From positions 91,573-155,572 of the forward strand of contig CAJNOL010000347.1 of NCBI GenBank assembly GCA_905250125.1: a stretch of 64,000 bases of DNA, written 5' to 3'. Shown here one piece after another: positions 35,609 through 51,546 of this stretch. The DNA comes from Rotaria sordida. Its lineage: Eukaryota > Rotifera > Eurotatoria > Philodinida > Philodinidae. Numbering within the stretch: the first letter of the stretch is position 1; the number at the start of each line of letters is the position of its first letter. A program made the translations under genes and the position numbers. The notes beneath the pieces are model-generated. The model was not told where the DNA came from. It ran no database searches and worked only from the letters and a program-made list of their open reading frames with translations.

Positions 35609-38600
35609 TAATTGAAATTTTGTAATATTATAAATTCTAGATAGAATATAAACAATTATTTCAAAATACTTCCTATAGAATAGGTCATTTCGTTTCTATT
35701 TATAGATTTTTGTTTTTTTCTTTCCATTGCGTTCTATGCAATGTCATTTTTATATATTGCAATCGTTATTATGATATATTATTATCGTTTCTGTTTGACA
35801 TATTTTTGTTTTATCAGTATAAGTTTGTCGAGTACAGTAGGTCATGGCGAATGTCAAATAGAAATTTCCTGTAAGAATTTTAATAAATTCGATTAATTCT
35901 CTATTGACTTATATGATTGACTTTTTAAAATTTTCTTCTCATATTTATCTATAAGATATCCTTTGAGACGTACTATCTACAACGTTATAATCGATAATGA
36001 TATATTTCGTTTATTTTTTTTTTTGCATGTTTTTTTTTTCTTGTCAAAAGATTGATCATAGAAATATTTTATTTTTCATAGATCAAATCAAATCAAATCC
36101 TTTTGATTAATGTCAATGATTATTACTATGAAGCAACATATATTAAAATATAATTTATCATATATTTATTTTTATGTCATATTATTCGCAGAGACAAAGT
36201 AAATCTATTGTGAGAAACAGAAGTATATATGCAGTTGATTTATCATAATTTCTATGTCTGATGAATATATTTAATTAATGTATAAAGGTGTAGTCCTGTG
36301 AAATTTTTAAATGCTATGAGAGAAAATACTTATAGAAATAGATAATGAAAAAAAATAAGTTTTCACCGCTATTCATACAGGATTAAAATATTAAATGCAA
36401 TGAAACTTCTTTAATTATTATGGGAAATTCCATTATCTATATGACAGACATATCAACATTTCCCTCAGTAAGTTGAAAGGACGTTAGCATGTTTGTCGCG
36501 ATCTTTGAGACATGATGTGGGAGATTGGTTTCATTTTCTCGCCGTATACATCAATATTCATTAACGATCATGTTTCACAGAAGCATTATAACAGTAAAAG
36601 AGAAATCTTAGGTAATTTCTGTAGTGATTTCCTTGATATATAATTACAAAATAATTCTCAAAGAACATTTTGTCAATAAGTATAATAGAGAGTTTTTTAG
36701 AAATTAATTATATTGATCGGTAGAAGTTGAATTAATCTTATGATTTTATGAAGTAAATTAACAATTAAAAAAAAAGTTAAAAATAAAAAAACTGTTTTAG
36801 TTGACATACCAGAACTTTTTTAATTATTGTTGATATTAGCAGAGGTTTCGCCTAATTAGAAAAAAAAATGTGTAAAAACGCGAGATGACATTCTAGGCGC
36901 TTTTGTTTTCATTTACTGAAAAGTCATTTGAGTAGTGTCAAATTCACTGTAAATAGAGACAGATGATATGAGTGCAAGGTGTTTTTTTACACTGTTTCAA
37001 ATTAACATAGTGCAATTCTTAATAACTTACATATTAATTCTAATGCTTAGGTTTTGTTTAATATGGTAAGATTAGAATATTTTCATATGCTAGAACTATG
37101 AATCTCGAAAATTCTCTAGTGAATAAAATTTATTCTAATATTTAACGTACAAAAGTCGAACAATTTTTCTTTGAAATGATAGATCAAAAAAACATTGGAA
37201 AAAATTTCTCAAGATTAGAAGTAAAATATTTAATTTTTCTTTGCTCATGATAAATATGAGAAGAACAAATATTTGATTGAATCATCGTGAATTAATATAC
37301 TCAGAGAGAAAGAAAAAAAAAATGAATAGTGGTATCATTTCTGCAAGATAAATACACCTGTAATAAATTTCTTTTTTTTCGTAAAATTATCACTAAGAAA
37401 GTATGAGTATTAAAGAAAAAAAAACGATCACAAAAAAAACATGTCAAATATTTATACACCTATTACTTCAACCTACTACCTGTAGGTAAATAACCTCAAC
37501 TAAAAAATCTAATTATCTTAATAGTGCAAAGGTCTATTTTATCTCTAATATTATTTTGAAATGGTTTGCGCACTCGGGATGAACAACAGATAAAATAGCA
37601 AAAGAAAACATAAAACCGACAGATCATTAGAGCACCAGAAACTAAGAAATATGATAATTAATCTAGTCGAATTAACCAATCCAATTTATTACAAGTAATT
37701 CTTCTTCGTTATCAATTATTATTATTTATAAATAGGAGACAAAAAAAAATAACCTCTAATCTATTGAAAACAATATATTCTTAATAAGTCTTTTTTTATA
37801 ATCATAAAATAACTTAGTTTTTTTTGTATAGATAAAAATCCTTTTATCAAGAATAAGATGACGCTAGACGACAATACATATAGAGTGTGAAATTATTTGT
37901 AGAATGCAACATATAAGAAAATATGTATATATCAACGATATTTGCTAAAATTTTCATAGAATAACTAATAAATATTGTTTACATTCTTTAAGCCACTCCT
38001 GTCAGAAATCGTGGTTTTTGTCAAAAAAAATTGACTAGTTCATTTGCTATACCGTTTTATTAAGAAAGAAGTTTGAATTCTTAGGTCAAACTTTGTTTTC
38101 TATTTTTCTATTCTTATGTCTAAGATTTCTTGATAGTTTTATATGTTATAAAGCTCATCAAGGTTTTAAAAATTGAAGAGAAAAAATTGCACTCTATAAC
38201 TCAACAGAGTCAAAATTTTCATTTTCAACTTATTTTTTGAAACAAAATCTGAATGGTTTTTTTTCATAGAGGCACTTTGATTCTTCGGGAAAATATTTCA
38301 TCAGAAGCAAAAAAAACAATATTTTGAAATATTGAGCTCTTTTAAATTGCAACGGCAGATCTTCACTGCATTTTAAAACCAATCCGAAATATATATCATT
38401 AAATTTCGAAGAGAATTCCTTGAAATTTTCAACCAGACAAATCATTCTAGAGCAAAAAATAAGTTTCTAACAGGAGAATAGGGCTTAAATGATTAAGTAA
38501 AATATGATCTTATATCATATAAAATAACATGATATTAGAGAGAGACAGTCATTAAAATGAAGAAGTACTAAATTTAAAGAAGAAAAAAACAAGATTTTTT

Positions 38601-41600
38601 TTTCTTTTATAACTAATTTTTAAATGTCGACTAATATACAATTGTAAATATTGTTTGAATATACCAGCTATTTCTACTTCTATTTTAGAAAAAATATATT
38701 GTCATACGCAAAAAACACCAAGATTGATATGTAATGAAAAGGTTTCAATGCATCTAATTTCACTAGACTTTGAAGTTTCTTTGCATGTCACAAAAATGTC
38801 AAGTATACTGTTGATCTAACAATGTTAAGTGAAGTAAAAAAAACACGTAGTCGTCATAATAAACTTCTACAATATGTAATTCCTTTTGAGTTATTATTGA
38901 TGTTTCATATTTTCTTCGGATTTCTTTTTACAGATAAATATAGATAATAATCTTTCATTTTAATTATAAAATAATAGGCGACATAGACTTAAGCATTTTT
39001 TTGACAGGATTGAACGAGGTCAAATTATTATCTTGTTTTTATTTAATTTTAGAACAATAAGTTTTTTTTATGATACAATATCTTGTTCTTAGTTTTTATG
39101 CACAAAATAAGAACAAATCTATATATACTAAAATGACAGAATTACTATAACCCTTATCAACAAAATATAAACAGGAAAATAAATTCTTCTCTTTCATACA
39201 GTTCTACAAAACAATAAAGTAAAATATAAAGTTAAAGTTGTGTACAAACAAACAAAAAATATATATATATATATATATATACTTATTAACATATAAATGA
39301 ATATCATATTACAGTTATTGAGAGGATACAAACAGTAATGCAAAAAAGAAAAAAAATATCCCATTAAACTGTTTTCAGTTTTAAAGTGAAGGTATATTTA
39401 AACACGGCTTTTTTTGAAAACTGATTATTTTCTATAGCTGATAAACTTCACAAATGGTCATTCACTCTAAATCAGGGTGGTAATTTCATTCAAAGTTCTT
39501 CTCATCTAACTATTCGAACTCTGCAGACATACACTATCAACCTCATTATTAAGATATATAGGTAATGCTACATGCGATGATTGTATGTTTGATGTTCTGT
39601 GTATGAATATGAGATAATCGAGCAAGAAATCTGAGTAACATTGCTGGTCTGATTCAGAGCTGCGTCATCATCGAGTATTAATGACAAAGCAAGTAATCGT
39701 TTGTAAAGTGTATCGGCTACAAAAAAAAACAATTGGCTTACAAAGAAAAAAGATACTGTTAGACATACCTTCACTACACCTAAAAACGGTTTAATTGGAT
39801 ATTTCTTTTTTTTGTTTTTTTGTTTGTGTTGTCTCAATATTATCTAAATGGGTCATTCGAAAACGAATACAAAAAAAAAAAGGTAAAATAACACGTAAAT
39901 AAAATACAATAGACTTATTTACCATATAATGACCTAAAAATGCGTATATAATAATACAAGAAGAAAGAAAAAAAAAGAAACAAATGAAAAAAAACTTATT
40001 TTTGTCCGTGGCGGCTTGTGAAATATTTGAAAATAAAAACACATGTATTCAATTGATGCTGATATAGCAGAAATACACATAATTTTTCTAACAAATTTAT
40101 TAAGAGATTAATATAAATTAAGATCATTGGTTAAAAGTTTTGTTCCTGCAAAAAAAAATCATCATTTTCTACTGAAATTGATTTTTAATGTTGAATTACA
40201 TATTGACTTTTTGTTTGTTTTTGAATAAATTACTCAGATTAACGTCATTTGACTTTTGTGTCCAAGTTATGACTTAAACTAGTATAATACTGTTTTACTA
40301 ACAAACTATTGTGGTCTATTACTAATGTTTAGTATATAATTCGATATAATGACATTGTGTGTGCAATCAAATCGTAAACATCAAGTGGGTCATTTATTTT
40401 AGTCAATCCATATATAACCACATGCTACCGTAATCAAAACCAGAAAATGTACTCCCATATAGAATAAGAATATACACAATTTAACAATATAGATTAATTA
40501 TTCAACATCATTGAAATATTGGATTGTATTATAATAAATAATAATTAATTATATAAATCTGAATAATATTTTAAAAATAAATATCCAACATGATGATCAT
40601 ATCTTACAATTCAAAATCTTGAAATTCTATATAATTTCTTAGTTCATATAACGAGTAAAAAAAAAAATATTATTGGAACGTTGTTTTTAAAAATATGTCA
40701 TATGTTTTCTTTTTTACCTCATTTCTAAATACGTATATGCCATTGTTACTGATTAGTGATATGTAAAGTATTTCTGTTGTAGAAAAAAAAATTGATGTTA
40801 TGTTATTAAAACAGTCAACCATTGTAGTGTTTGTAAGCTTAATTTGTAATCTTTTTTTTCTGCGACTATTGGCGTTATTTACACAAAAGATTGTAAAGAA
40901 TTTAACATTGATTACGTAGAATATACTTAACACAGAAAATGTTTTCTTTCGTTTTTTTCTTCTTCATTGCATCATATACATTATTAATTATTTGTTTTCT
41001 TTTCTTTCACATACTCGAAGAAAAAAAATAGGAACAGACGACTAGACCTTCTTAACTTTAATAACTTGAGAAATCTCAAAAGAATCAGTAATCTATGGTT
41101 TTCTTGTATTTCAAAATAATTTGGCACAAAAAATAATTTCCCTTGTGAACATTTGCCCTCAAGTAATATCTGATTCAGATTAGGATAAAAATAAAGGTTC
41201 TCTAGAAAAAAAAACAAAAAAAAAAAAAAACATTTTCTTTTCGTTTTCTCCGTCATTACATTAAATCATTGCAACATACTATCTATCCAATATGCGTAAA
41301 TAAATTATTGTTTTTTTCCCTTTTAAACTAGGATAATGATTTGCATTAGTTACCTTTACGCCTATATTGATTTGCACTGGTATAGGTTAGCTGCTTTATT
41401 ATTATATTACGCCTCTAATCTAAACCCCATGGTGAATCATCTAATTTATTATTTTACAGGCAAGTTAATATTATCATTCTGTATTTTTTTTCTTTTGATC
41501 TCTTATTTCGTATCCCACGATGCATGAAATATGTACTTCTCATTTTGCATTGTTTTTTTCTTCTTTTTGATAAACTAATCATTTTTTATTGGCCAATAGT

Positions 41601-41908
41601 ATATAGACATTAATGTATGTAATGATACATATGAAGTACAATGAAAAAAAAAAAACAGAATGCAACAATAATATTGAAGACAAAAAAATAGAAGAAAGAA
41701 GAAAATAATTATATATGGGGTTAAACATGAAACATAAAATGTTTCCTTTTGTTTTCCATTGAAATAAAAATGCATATAATAACTACAAGTTTTTTTTTTT
41801 AATTTTTTTTCTTGTTTGTTGAAATAGAGATCACCGTATTTGACGACAATTGAGAATAGAAAGACAAACATAGAATTTCTTGGTTTGTTTCTTTTTTTTT
41901 CTTGAATT
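35609..41908. other. Gene-poor 6.3 kb
   Basis: AT-rich sequence with many A and T runs and (AT) tracts. The reading frames of up to 98 codons are Phe/Lys/Ile-rich translations of homopolymers. No exon pairs, domain text or clear inverted repeats were seen. It may hold 5' regulatory sequence of the quinone reductase (right of 35608) and 3' UTR of the nuclear receptor (left of 41909). Confidence 0.45.
39259..39281. repeat. (AT)n microsatellite
   Basis: About eleven AT units following a run of A. Similar short tracts lie at 45453-45470 and 58563-58583. Confidence 0.9.
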
Positions 41909-44036
41909 TTAGTTGAGCGAAAATGTAGTTAACATTGTATACACAAGATTAGCAAATGGTTGTCGTTCGACTAAAGATTTATCTACATCAACTCCAAATT
42001 TTTGATGTTCTAGAACTTGTCCAATAATAGTCGTTAATAATTTTTGTCCTTCACTTTGTCCATAACGATATAGTAAATAAGACCATAGTATATTTATATA
42101 TTGTTCTTGTGCTTGTATTATATGGGAAATTGTTTTTTCAGATGGTTGATAATAATAATTTGAATCATAATTTGTTACTAAACATGGTGTGAGAAAAAGT
42201 ATAATTTGAACAATTTTGCTTATAGCAGGATCAAAACCAATTAAATGTTTTAATTTTTGTATTAAATATTCTGCTCTTAGTAATAAATCTTGACCATAAA
42301 CATATACATAAACAGCATGGCAAGCTTTTTTTGGATCAAAATGCGTTATATTATTATTTATACTCATTAAATCCATAGATGAAAATAATAAAATGTAATG
42401 TAAATTTGTACGTACTAACCATGCACGATCATTACTATTCATATCCATTGAAAATGATGGAATTGTTGCACGAAAAAACGATACTAATGATGTAAGACGT
42501 ACAGTTAATACATTCATAAATGTATGTTCTTTTAAACGACATTTAATAGGTTGTCCACTTAAATATTCTTCACGTTGTTCTTCAGCTTGTAATATTGGAT
42601 GTAAACAATAATGTTCATATGCACTACGAATATTTGTTAATTGTATCCAATCATTTGATGATAACGGTGTTGAACATTTAACAGTTGAATTAAAATTTAA
42701 TGTAGATAACTAAAATTATCATAAAACAAATGAAATATAATAAGATTGTTTGGTTTTGTTTTTATTTCGACTTACATCATGTGGTACACGACGATTATGT
42801 TTTTGTGATGATGTTGCTGGCGTAGATGATAATGATGCTGCTAGAAGTTTTTCTTGTCGTTGTAAACGATTTGCTTTAACAAGTTGTAAACGAGCAGCAC
42901 GTTCTTCATCTGTTCGAATTAAATCTTTTTGCATACCAACAGCAAAACATTTTGCTAAACGACATGTTGGACATTGTCGTCGTGTACGTTCATTAACTGG
43001 ACATTGGCTACCAAAACGGCAAGGTGGTAAAGCCTAATTTAGAATAAAATAAATAAAGATAGTTCTTTTGTTTTTTTTTTAATGTTTTAATTTATTTTAC
43101 TTACGGAACCCGTTCGACCGTTTCGTCGAAAAAAAGCTTTACATGTTGAACAAGTAATAACACCAAAATTTCGGCCTGTATTTTTTTCAAACCCACACAC
43201 ACGGCATGGGTCACCAGGTGAAATACGATGTGAAAGTTGAGATTGCATCTAAAAAATATATAGACAAATAAATTATATATGAAGAATAGCAATTTTCCTT
43301 ATCAAAGACTGTTTCCTAACAAATAGATTATTTGTCATACGGTTTCATGAATATTGAGTGGAGTCATCTTGACCTTTATAATATTATATGTTATTTACTG
43401 TAAGTAACAAAAACTCATATTTAGTCGCTATTAGGTTATTGCATTGTATATTAAAGTTTTAATTCATGATAATGATGAATTTTTATGTAAGTCTTACAAA
43501 TAAATGTAAAATTTCTTTCTTTATTTGCATATGCTATAGTCATTAGAGAATACAATATAGGTAAATGAGAAAAAAAAAACAAACGAAAAAAAGAGAGAAT
43601 ACTAAAATCAATACTTTTTATTGAAAAATAAAATAAAATTCGCAACTAGAATGTTTTACTTAAGTAAAGCTCATTTTTTTAAAGTATGAAGATCATTCAT
43701 AAAAATATACGAAAAGTACTATTTTTTTTTAATATCACAAAAAGAAACTTTTTTTCAGTTCTCTCACGGTAATTACTTTAGCTTTCATGTTTTTTAAACA
43801 TAAAAAATTTTTAAAAAAATTATATTTTCCTAAAGAACTCTCAAAAAGTCATTCGATTCATTTTTATTTCTATTGTATTATCAACAAGAAAAGGCCCATA
43901 TATATCTGATCATATATCAATTTCTTACTTTTTTTGGTATACGATTCATAAGAATCGAATTATTATGATTATTTCCAGTTTTTCCATATTGATAATGCAT
44001 ATCATCTTCATTATATGTATCCATTATACCCAACAT
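41909..44036 (-). CDS. Nuclear hormone receptor (C4 zinc-finger DBD plus LBD)
   Basis: Five exons, 44036..43929, 43373..43341, 43248..43105, 43033..42776, 42709..41909, all phase 0, give 447 aa. A 47-residue N-terminal region precedes the DNA-binding domain. Finger 1 is [19 protein letters not shown] with STC (C-x2-C-x14-C-x2-C), then KAFFRRNGR; its P-box reads CSTCK where most receptors have CEGCK. Finger 2 is CRFGSQC-x9-CPTC with [11 protein letters not shown] basic Gln/Arg hinge follows ([20 protein letters not shown]). The 267-codon last exon is the ligand-binding domain: a helix-3/5-like stretch [17 protein letters not shown] and a C-terminal helical part ending [13 protein letters not shown] cannot assign a subfamily. 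The exon starting MQSQ follows an acceptor directly, so an alternative shorter start is possible. Confidence 0.88.
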
Positions 44037-47000
44037 TTTTTTTCACCGGGACACAAAAAGCAGATTTGTCTTGTTCTTGTAATGTAACGCGTATATGCGT
44101 TTTTATGAAGGTAATGGTATGTATGTTTGCACTTGAGTAATAGTAACTCGACGTTCTGTTTTTTTTCTCTCTTTCGTCTATAATAACAAAATGAATCGAG
44201 ACGAGAAGAAGAGGAAAAAAGGACTTGAAAATTTTTCTTTCTTTTATATATGCACCCTCGTTCTTTTCTCTGTCAATGAGTATATTTTTTTCTCATGAAG
44301 GACGCAGTTGCCTAAGCGAAAAGAAGTAGGACACACGCATTTTTTGAACTGATCGAAATATAAAATAGCCAATAAAAGCAAAAACATAAGAATATAGAAC
44401 ACAACTAAGAAAAATCATCGCTTATTCGAGTTAAATTGACAACAGCAACGTGTATCTATAAAGCTATATTAAGACTCATCAACAAACCAAATGAGATTGA
44501 TGTGCACTACATATTTTTATATGTACAACGAATGAAGAGTGATCTAGATAAGGTGTTTTTTTTAGTTTCTCTAATTAAATTATAAAAGAAGTGATCATTT
44601 TCAACAATATTTAATTCAAGCTCGTGTTCGAACACGTGACTCAATCAGATTCTTTATGTAGAAAGAAAGAATATTTTCAGATGATCTTTTTTTTCTTCTT
44701 TTTGATTTAAATTCTAAAAATATACAATTAATTAAAATTTATTATGCCTTATTTATTATTTTATATTGATTGATTTTTACAATAAACAGGTTTTTTTAAA
44801 ATTTTCTCTGGGATTTTTAATTAAAATTTACGAGCATTCTATAAATTAATTGAAAGAAAAAAAATCATGACAACGAATGTTTCCTACTCTTGAGATTATT
44901 TCATTTTGAAAAAAACCCAATCTCATTTTTTTATGTCTAAAAAAACAAATGTTGTTTTTCTTCTTTAATAAATGCACCAAATACTCTCAATGTTCTAATG
45001 ACAACAAAAACATCGTTTTATAATAGAAAAGAACTTTTTCTATAGATACCTATTATCATTGTGAATGTTTTTATTTTAATGACTTAAGCTGTTAAAATAA
45101 TTAACTGTATAAATTAGACGATAAATGCACGTATTAACCTATTATCTAGTTTCGTGTCATATATGTGAAGATTTTTTTTACCCAGAAGTATGTCGTATTG
45201 TTGCAAAAAGTACTGCAAGCACTTGCGTCCTTCTTCCTTTCTTTGCTTCTCTCTTATCGACAACCAATAAAGTCCTTTGACGGGTAAGAGCCAGCAAAAA
45301 AAAAACGAGTAGACAAAAAATAGAAAAAGAAAAGACGCAAAAGATGCAAAAAGACTGTTTTGCAGAGGAAGAAACGACAAAGAACAAGAAAAAAATGCCG
45401 CATTTGTAAGGTCATTATAAGCTATATCTATAATGTTCGAAGAATAATAAACATATATATATATATATATCTAGAATGTACCGAAGGACTTATTGCAGAG
45501 ATACATTGAAGGATAAAAAAAGAAGTGCAAAAAAACATATACATATTTTTTAAAAGTTTTGATGAGTTCAATACTTGATCATGCATTAAATAATATCAAT
45601 GAACATGAAAAAAAAAGAATTTTTTTACAAGTTTATTAAATTCCTATTTTCTTTGACTATAAATATAGGTTATTTAAAATGATTTAGTTATTTTGCCGCG
45701 TGACCTTGACACGTGATAAAAGATTTTTGTATTAATAAAAAGAAGAAAAAGAAAAATTTTACTATGCTATAGAGCGTTTGTAAAATATAACTAGATATTA
45801 AATAGTGACGTATTTATGGTTTTAATACATTAGATTTGAATTATTATACAAGAATAAATATAATGTTTAAAAAATGATAACAATATTCAGGTAAATGAGA
45901 TTATTGTATTGTTTAATTGACTTTGTTCATCTTTAAATAGGTATAAGAATTAGAGATATGAAAAAAAGAATAATATACGATATTACTAAACTTTCACAGA
46001 TTTTTTTTATGTTAGAATTTGTCATTGTTCTAATTTTTCTTTTTCTTTCTGTATGACGCAAAACTCTTAGAAGTTTTCTAAATAAATATTAAGAAGAAAC
46101 AGAAAATTTACGATTAATTGAGATAAAACGTTTTCAAGAAAAGATGTTTTTTTTTTTTCGCTGTCTAATTTCGCAGTGTATTATTACGAATAGATTTTTT
46201 TTTTGATAAAGTTATATTAATAGAATTTTATTGAAAAACAAAAATAATACTTTATCATCTTGGATTATTCTAAATTAGTTTAGTTAATTTCACAGAATTA
46301 ATTCGAATCTTTTTCTCAACTAAATTTCATCGGTTTGACACATTTGTAAAATTATTTATAGTTTTTATAGAATGTAGTTATCAGAAAACTGAGTACATTT
46401 GATTAATTGTTTTGATATCAAATATGATCATTTAGCAAACCAAAGTTCTATTCTAAATAATTCTATTTTCTAAAATAAAAAAAAAATATTGCAGTAGACA
46501 TGATGTCAATATTTGTTGACAAGTATCATTGGATTTATTTCAAATAAAATAAGTACTTAAAGTAGATCGACGTTCATTGAACTTCATAGACGTTAGCGAC
46601 ATGATTTAGACGACAAGGCAACAACAATCATTCGTTGAAGTTTTCTTTTAACAGAACATGTTATTAAAAACAATTTTTTTATATAATTAAATGAGAATGT
46701 TTTATGAACAAGAAAATCTTCTTGTCTGGAATTTTCAGTAGATAATTCAAATAAAAAGTTGCTGATAGATAAGCTTAAAATTGTTAATTGCTTCTTTTTT
46801 CATGGAATAACAGATTTCTTTTCACTTGAAATATTCTCGTTAGTTTTCTTTCCGTTTTGTAAAAGACAAAAAAAGAAGAGCACATAAGGTCACGTTAGAA
46901 TTCACTATAAGAACTTTGATATTTACTAATTGTCAGTATTGACATCATGCTCTTTGGAAAATTAAAATAGAAGGAGCGTATGATGAAACATCTTCTAATT

Positions 47001-50000
47001 TCAATGTCAGAGACAAAACATGACATTCATTTTTCTTTCTTTCTATTTTCTACGGAAATAATTTTGATGCACTTCAAATGTGTTGATTATAAACGGATAC
47101 TTGTTCGAAAGCTTTTCTATGAAAGAAAAATTAAATAATACATATGTTTTGAATTTATTCAGTATTCATACTAATGACATTGGTTTATTATATGAGATGA
47201 ATTCGTGATTGAAAATCGTACACCTAAGCATAATAACTTGTCATTTAATTAATAAATATAAACTTAATCACATTTTTTTTTAATTCATATTTTCATGGCA
47301 TTAATCGCATTGTTTTTCATGAAAGAAAAGGGTAAGAAAGAACGAAGTATAACATATTATGGCAATCATTCAACTACTGATCATAAAATTACTTAAGACA
47401 AAAAAATGAGAAAACTTGAAATTATTTGTCATTGTGCATATCCGTTCATCATATAAACGGATATATCAATTAGTTATTTCCATGAATATCTTTTCTTAAA
47501 ACTCGAAAGTATGTCTAGTAAAAATAAGTCTTCAAGTAAATATCTGAAAGACTTCTCTCAATTAATGATATTAAGAAAAAAACGAATCGATACGTGTTGA
47601 ACATTCGTTTTTTTTGTGTCATAAGCTCTTCGCTAAATAAAAACAGAATAATACAGAATATATATTAAGATTACAGTATAGTAGCATGGAAAAAATCGAG
47701 TTCAAGTTTAAATGGTAACAGATGTTTTTCATTTTAATCATTGAAAGTAGACTTTTTTTTTTTTGAATGAGTCGTTTTAGAAAATATATATAGAAGATAA
47801 TTTTACAAATGAATATAGTTTTTGTCTATCATTAAAGATATTCTATGATATTTACCTATTAAGACAATAAAAGAGAAAACTTCATCTAAGGATTTTAAAA
47901 AAAATCATATAAACATCCACACCCAAAACGTTTTTTACTATCGAAAATTTTAATTTCTCACTTTTTATATACTTCTATCAATAAATTTTTATTAGTACAA
48001 TTTAATAAATCTCAAGATGTTGTTATAAAGATATAAAAATAAATTATATGTAATTATTTTTTTGTTTATTTCGATTTATCTAACGAAGGAATGTTTTCAA
48101 CTTCATCAACCTCTTTTTTAACTTATCGAGCATACTCATTTCAAATATGTCCATAGTAAATCCCCGTAGAACTGCATATGTCTGGTTTTCTAGATTAACG
48201 AACTTTTCAACAACAAAAAAAAATCCTTTTTGACTGATCCACAGTTTAGAGCATATCGAATTGTCTAGAAAACAGTAACTTTTTTTGTTTTAAATATATC
48301 AATATGAAAAGGCAAAATATTTGTTAGTTTGTAAAACTGATTTTATAAAGAATCAATATACAATGACTTAAGGAAATTTCTCATAATCATATACTTGAAT
48401 CAGCATGATTGATAACCTATAACCCAGTAGCTTTTTTGATAAAGCGATTAATCAATTGAAAATGTTCTTTCATAAGTGGAAATCTATTAAAAAATTCTTT
48501 TTTCCAGCTATATTTAATAATAATATAGTATATATGTGAGAAAAATTTTTATAAAAAAATATATTTATTTTGTTATTTTTGAATGTATAAATTTTATTTT
48601 ATCATTTTGTTAATTATACAGATTTGATTAATATTTAATGAAACAAATAAAAAAAAACAAGGGATATGAATATTGTACCATCAAATTGATGAATAAAAAT
48701 AAGAATAATTGAATATTTTACGCGGATTAGGTGTGAGATTAATTACATCAAATCAGTCCCAAAATATAAATAATAAATAGATGAATTCAGCTATAAAATA
48801 TAGACAAGTTGGATAAAAATGTTATTGATCAGAATTTTAACTAATTTTTTGTATTAATAGATGATCAGGTAAATTAATAATAGGCAATAAAAAGGCAACT
48901 ATTTCTCAGACAAGTACATCGATTCCAGTATTATTAAATGAACATATTAATGCCGTATTATTAGTTTTCATTGTTGTTTTCTATAAGATAAAAAATTGTT
49001 GTTATATTTTAATAAACGATTCATATTTTTTTATTATATACAGAAGTCGATATATATATTATTTTTTTGATGCTCCGAGTATAGATGTGATATTTGGTAT
49101 ATGAAAAACAAAGAGTAATTATTCAAGTTATGAATTAATATAGATACATATAAAACATGATTTTAATAAACTGAAAACAAAAAAAAATGATTTTTTTTGT
49201 CTATTGTATAAATACTAATAGGTGTATTAGACTATACACTGTTTAACAAAACTGTTAATCTGATATAGTTAATAATCAACACGGAAATACTTTCTTTATA
49301 TTTATAATATTTATGCATTGACAATCTTAGAATTTTCTACTAGATCAAACACAAACATTCGACATCGTATTCTGAAGAAGCTTTTGTCAAAGATTCGGAT
49401 TTCTATATAGCAAAAAAACCAATATTACTTAAATACAATCGATAATATGCAAAAATTTAGCTTGATGCTAAAATACGCTTAACTGAAAATTTAATCTCTT
49501 AACATTTTTTTTTTTTTTGATAAAGTTGTCCTTTGTCGTTATTTGATCTAATAAATAATATTTGAATAGTACTTTATGTTTTAAGTGAGTACATGTTTAT
49601 TGACACTAAATCACAAGGATTTTAAAGAGTATATAAATACTAAAAAGAATGCAAAAATTTTAATATATTTGTTTGAAGATTTTATTTCGAACATAAATCT
49701 TCAACTTTTTCGTGGTTTTTTTCTTTCCTCTCATTCTGTTAGACAATAAAATGACCACGTAGTTTCATATTCTTTCATCTGTCTAATGTTAATTTTAAAT
49801 GTCAAAACTAGTTAATGATTGCCAATTCACAATAACTTTCTATGAAAAAAAATATATGCCTGCTTTACAGTATAAAAAAATCATAAATTACTGAGCTATT
49901 TATAACATTTTCATGTACTTTACCAACGTAAGGGTAACAAATTGCATGACTTTCTTTATTTTGATATATTTAAAGTTTATTTAATGTAAGATCAAGTAAA

Positions 50001-51546
50001 AATTACTGAATCATCAAACTTACTGTATTAATAATTAAAAGAAAATGAAAGAAAAAAAAGGCTAATTATCAAAATGAATAACATTTATAACATAGAAAAG
50101 GAAGATTACAAAATCTTCATCAATTTCTGTACTAAGATTCAATCAATAAAATAATTACATCAAGTTCGAGTATATAGACAATTTTTTTCTGCAGGGATGC
50201 AGCGAAAAGAAAAAAGTCAAGAAGGGAGATGTAAAGAAGTTTTTTGAGAGTTGAAAAATTGCATATACAATTATTTTAAACTGCAGCCTGTTAAACATTC
50301 TTTTTTTCTAATGAAAAATACAATTTTGGCTGGAAAAAACTAAAGATTTTCTAAAAATACGGAGAAGCTGTACACTCCTCTCCTGGAGATGCAACAAGAT
50401 GCGATCGCAAGTGTCACTATGAAGTGACACGTAATAAAATGATGATAAATTTAATTGAAGGCGAATAAAGATTCATCAATGTATTTTATTAAAATGATGA
50501 ACAAAAAGGTAAGATAATAATTAGCAGAAGACAAGAGAGAACATACAAATAATGGGAATAAATGGAAAATGGTTGACTGAAGGTAACAATCAAACTGAGA
50601 TTTAGTAGTGAAAATCAAAATTTGCACGATGAAAAATGAATTATGTTAATCGGAAGAAGAATTGTGTCTTAACGAGACATCGATTAATAACAATCAATAA
50701 AGTACATCAAACAAAGCAACTACGAACACGAAAAAAATGTACGTATAACAAAAAGAAAGAGATAATATAGGTGAGGAATAGCGTATCGTTAGTCCTCATG
50801 GTCACATTTTTGACTTTTTGTTGAGTTCACAATGAATGTTATTCAAATCATCAATATGAATAAAATAAAAATTATTAAAATATTGATAAAAAATACTTTG
50901 TTGATAGTGCAACATCATAAGAACGATAAACTAAATGTGTGTTTATTTGATACAGAGCGTGTCTTGAGTGGCAACCCTGCCAATCTTAAAAAACTAGCGA
51001 GTTCCTGTACACATTGCGCGACTGCATTTCTCCATTTAACCTTTAACTCTTAACTTTTAAACTTTGGCCTCGTATCCTTAATTCTGATAATAGACACTCG
51101 ATAGTATGTATATAGATTTTTGTTTATCTCCAGCGAAGGAACAGCATTTTACTGCTTCTTTTTGTTCATCAGTTCCTAGAAAAACACGCAACCGCGTCCT
51201 CGGTACATCTTTGATTTAATATAAAATACTCTAACAAAATATCGTTTTTCTTCCTCATTTGAATTTTTACCTTTCTTTATAGAATTATATGCATTGTTAT
51301 TTTAATTTGTTCTCTCCTGTTTTTTTTTCTAATAATTCTGAAATAAAATTAACTCAATGTTCAATACACATATTCAAGAAATGAAAGCTTTGCATAAAAA
51401 AAAGACAAACTAATGGGAGCAAACTAAAAGTAGTGGTGGTGGTGGTATTTTATTATCATATAAAAAGCTTGAAAAAACTTTCGTTTTGTATGTACTGCTG
51501 GTGAAAACGATGCTCCATACTTCATTCTTCTTCAACTGATTTCTTA

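Noticed and set aside
39568-41871. Cluster of minus-strand frames of 83-98 codons left of the nuclear receptor
   Set aside because: Phe/Lys/Ile-rich translations of A and T homopolymers with no splice logic or domains.
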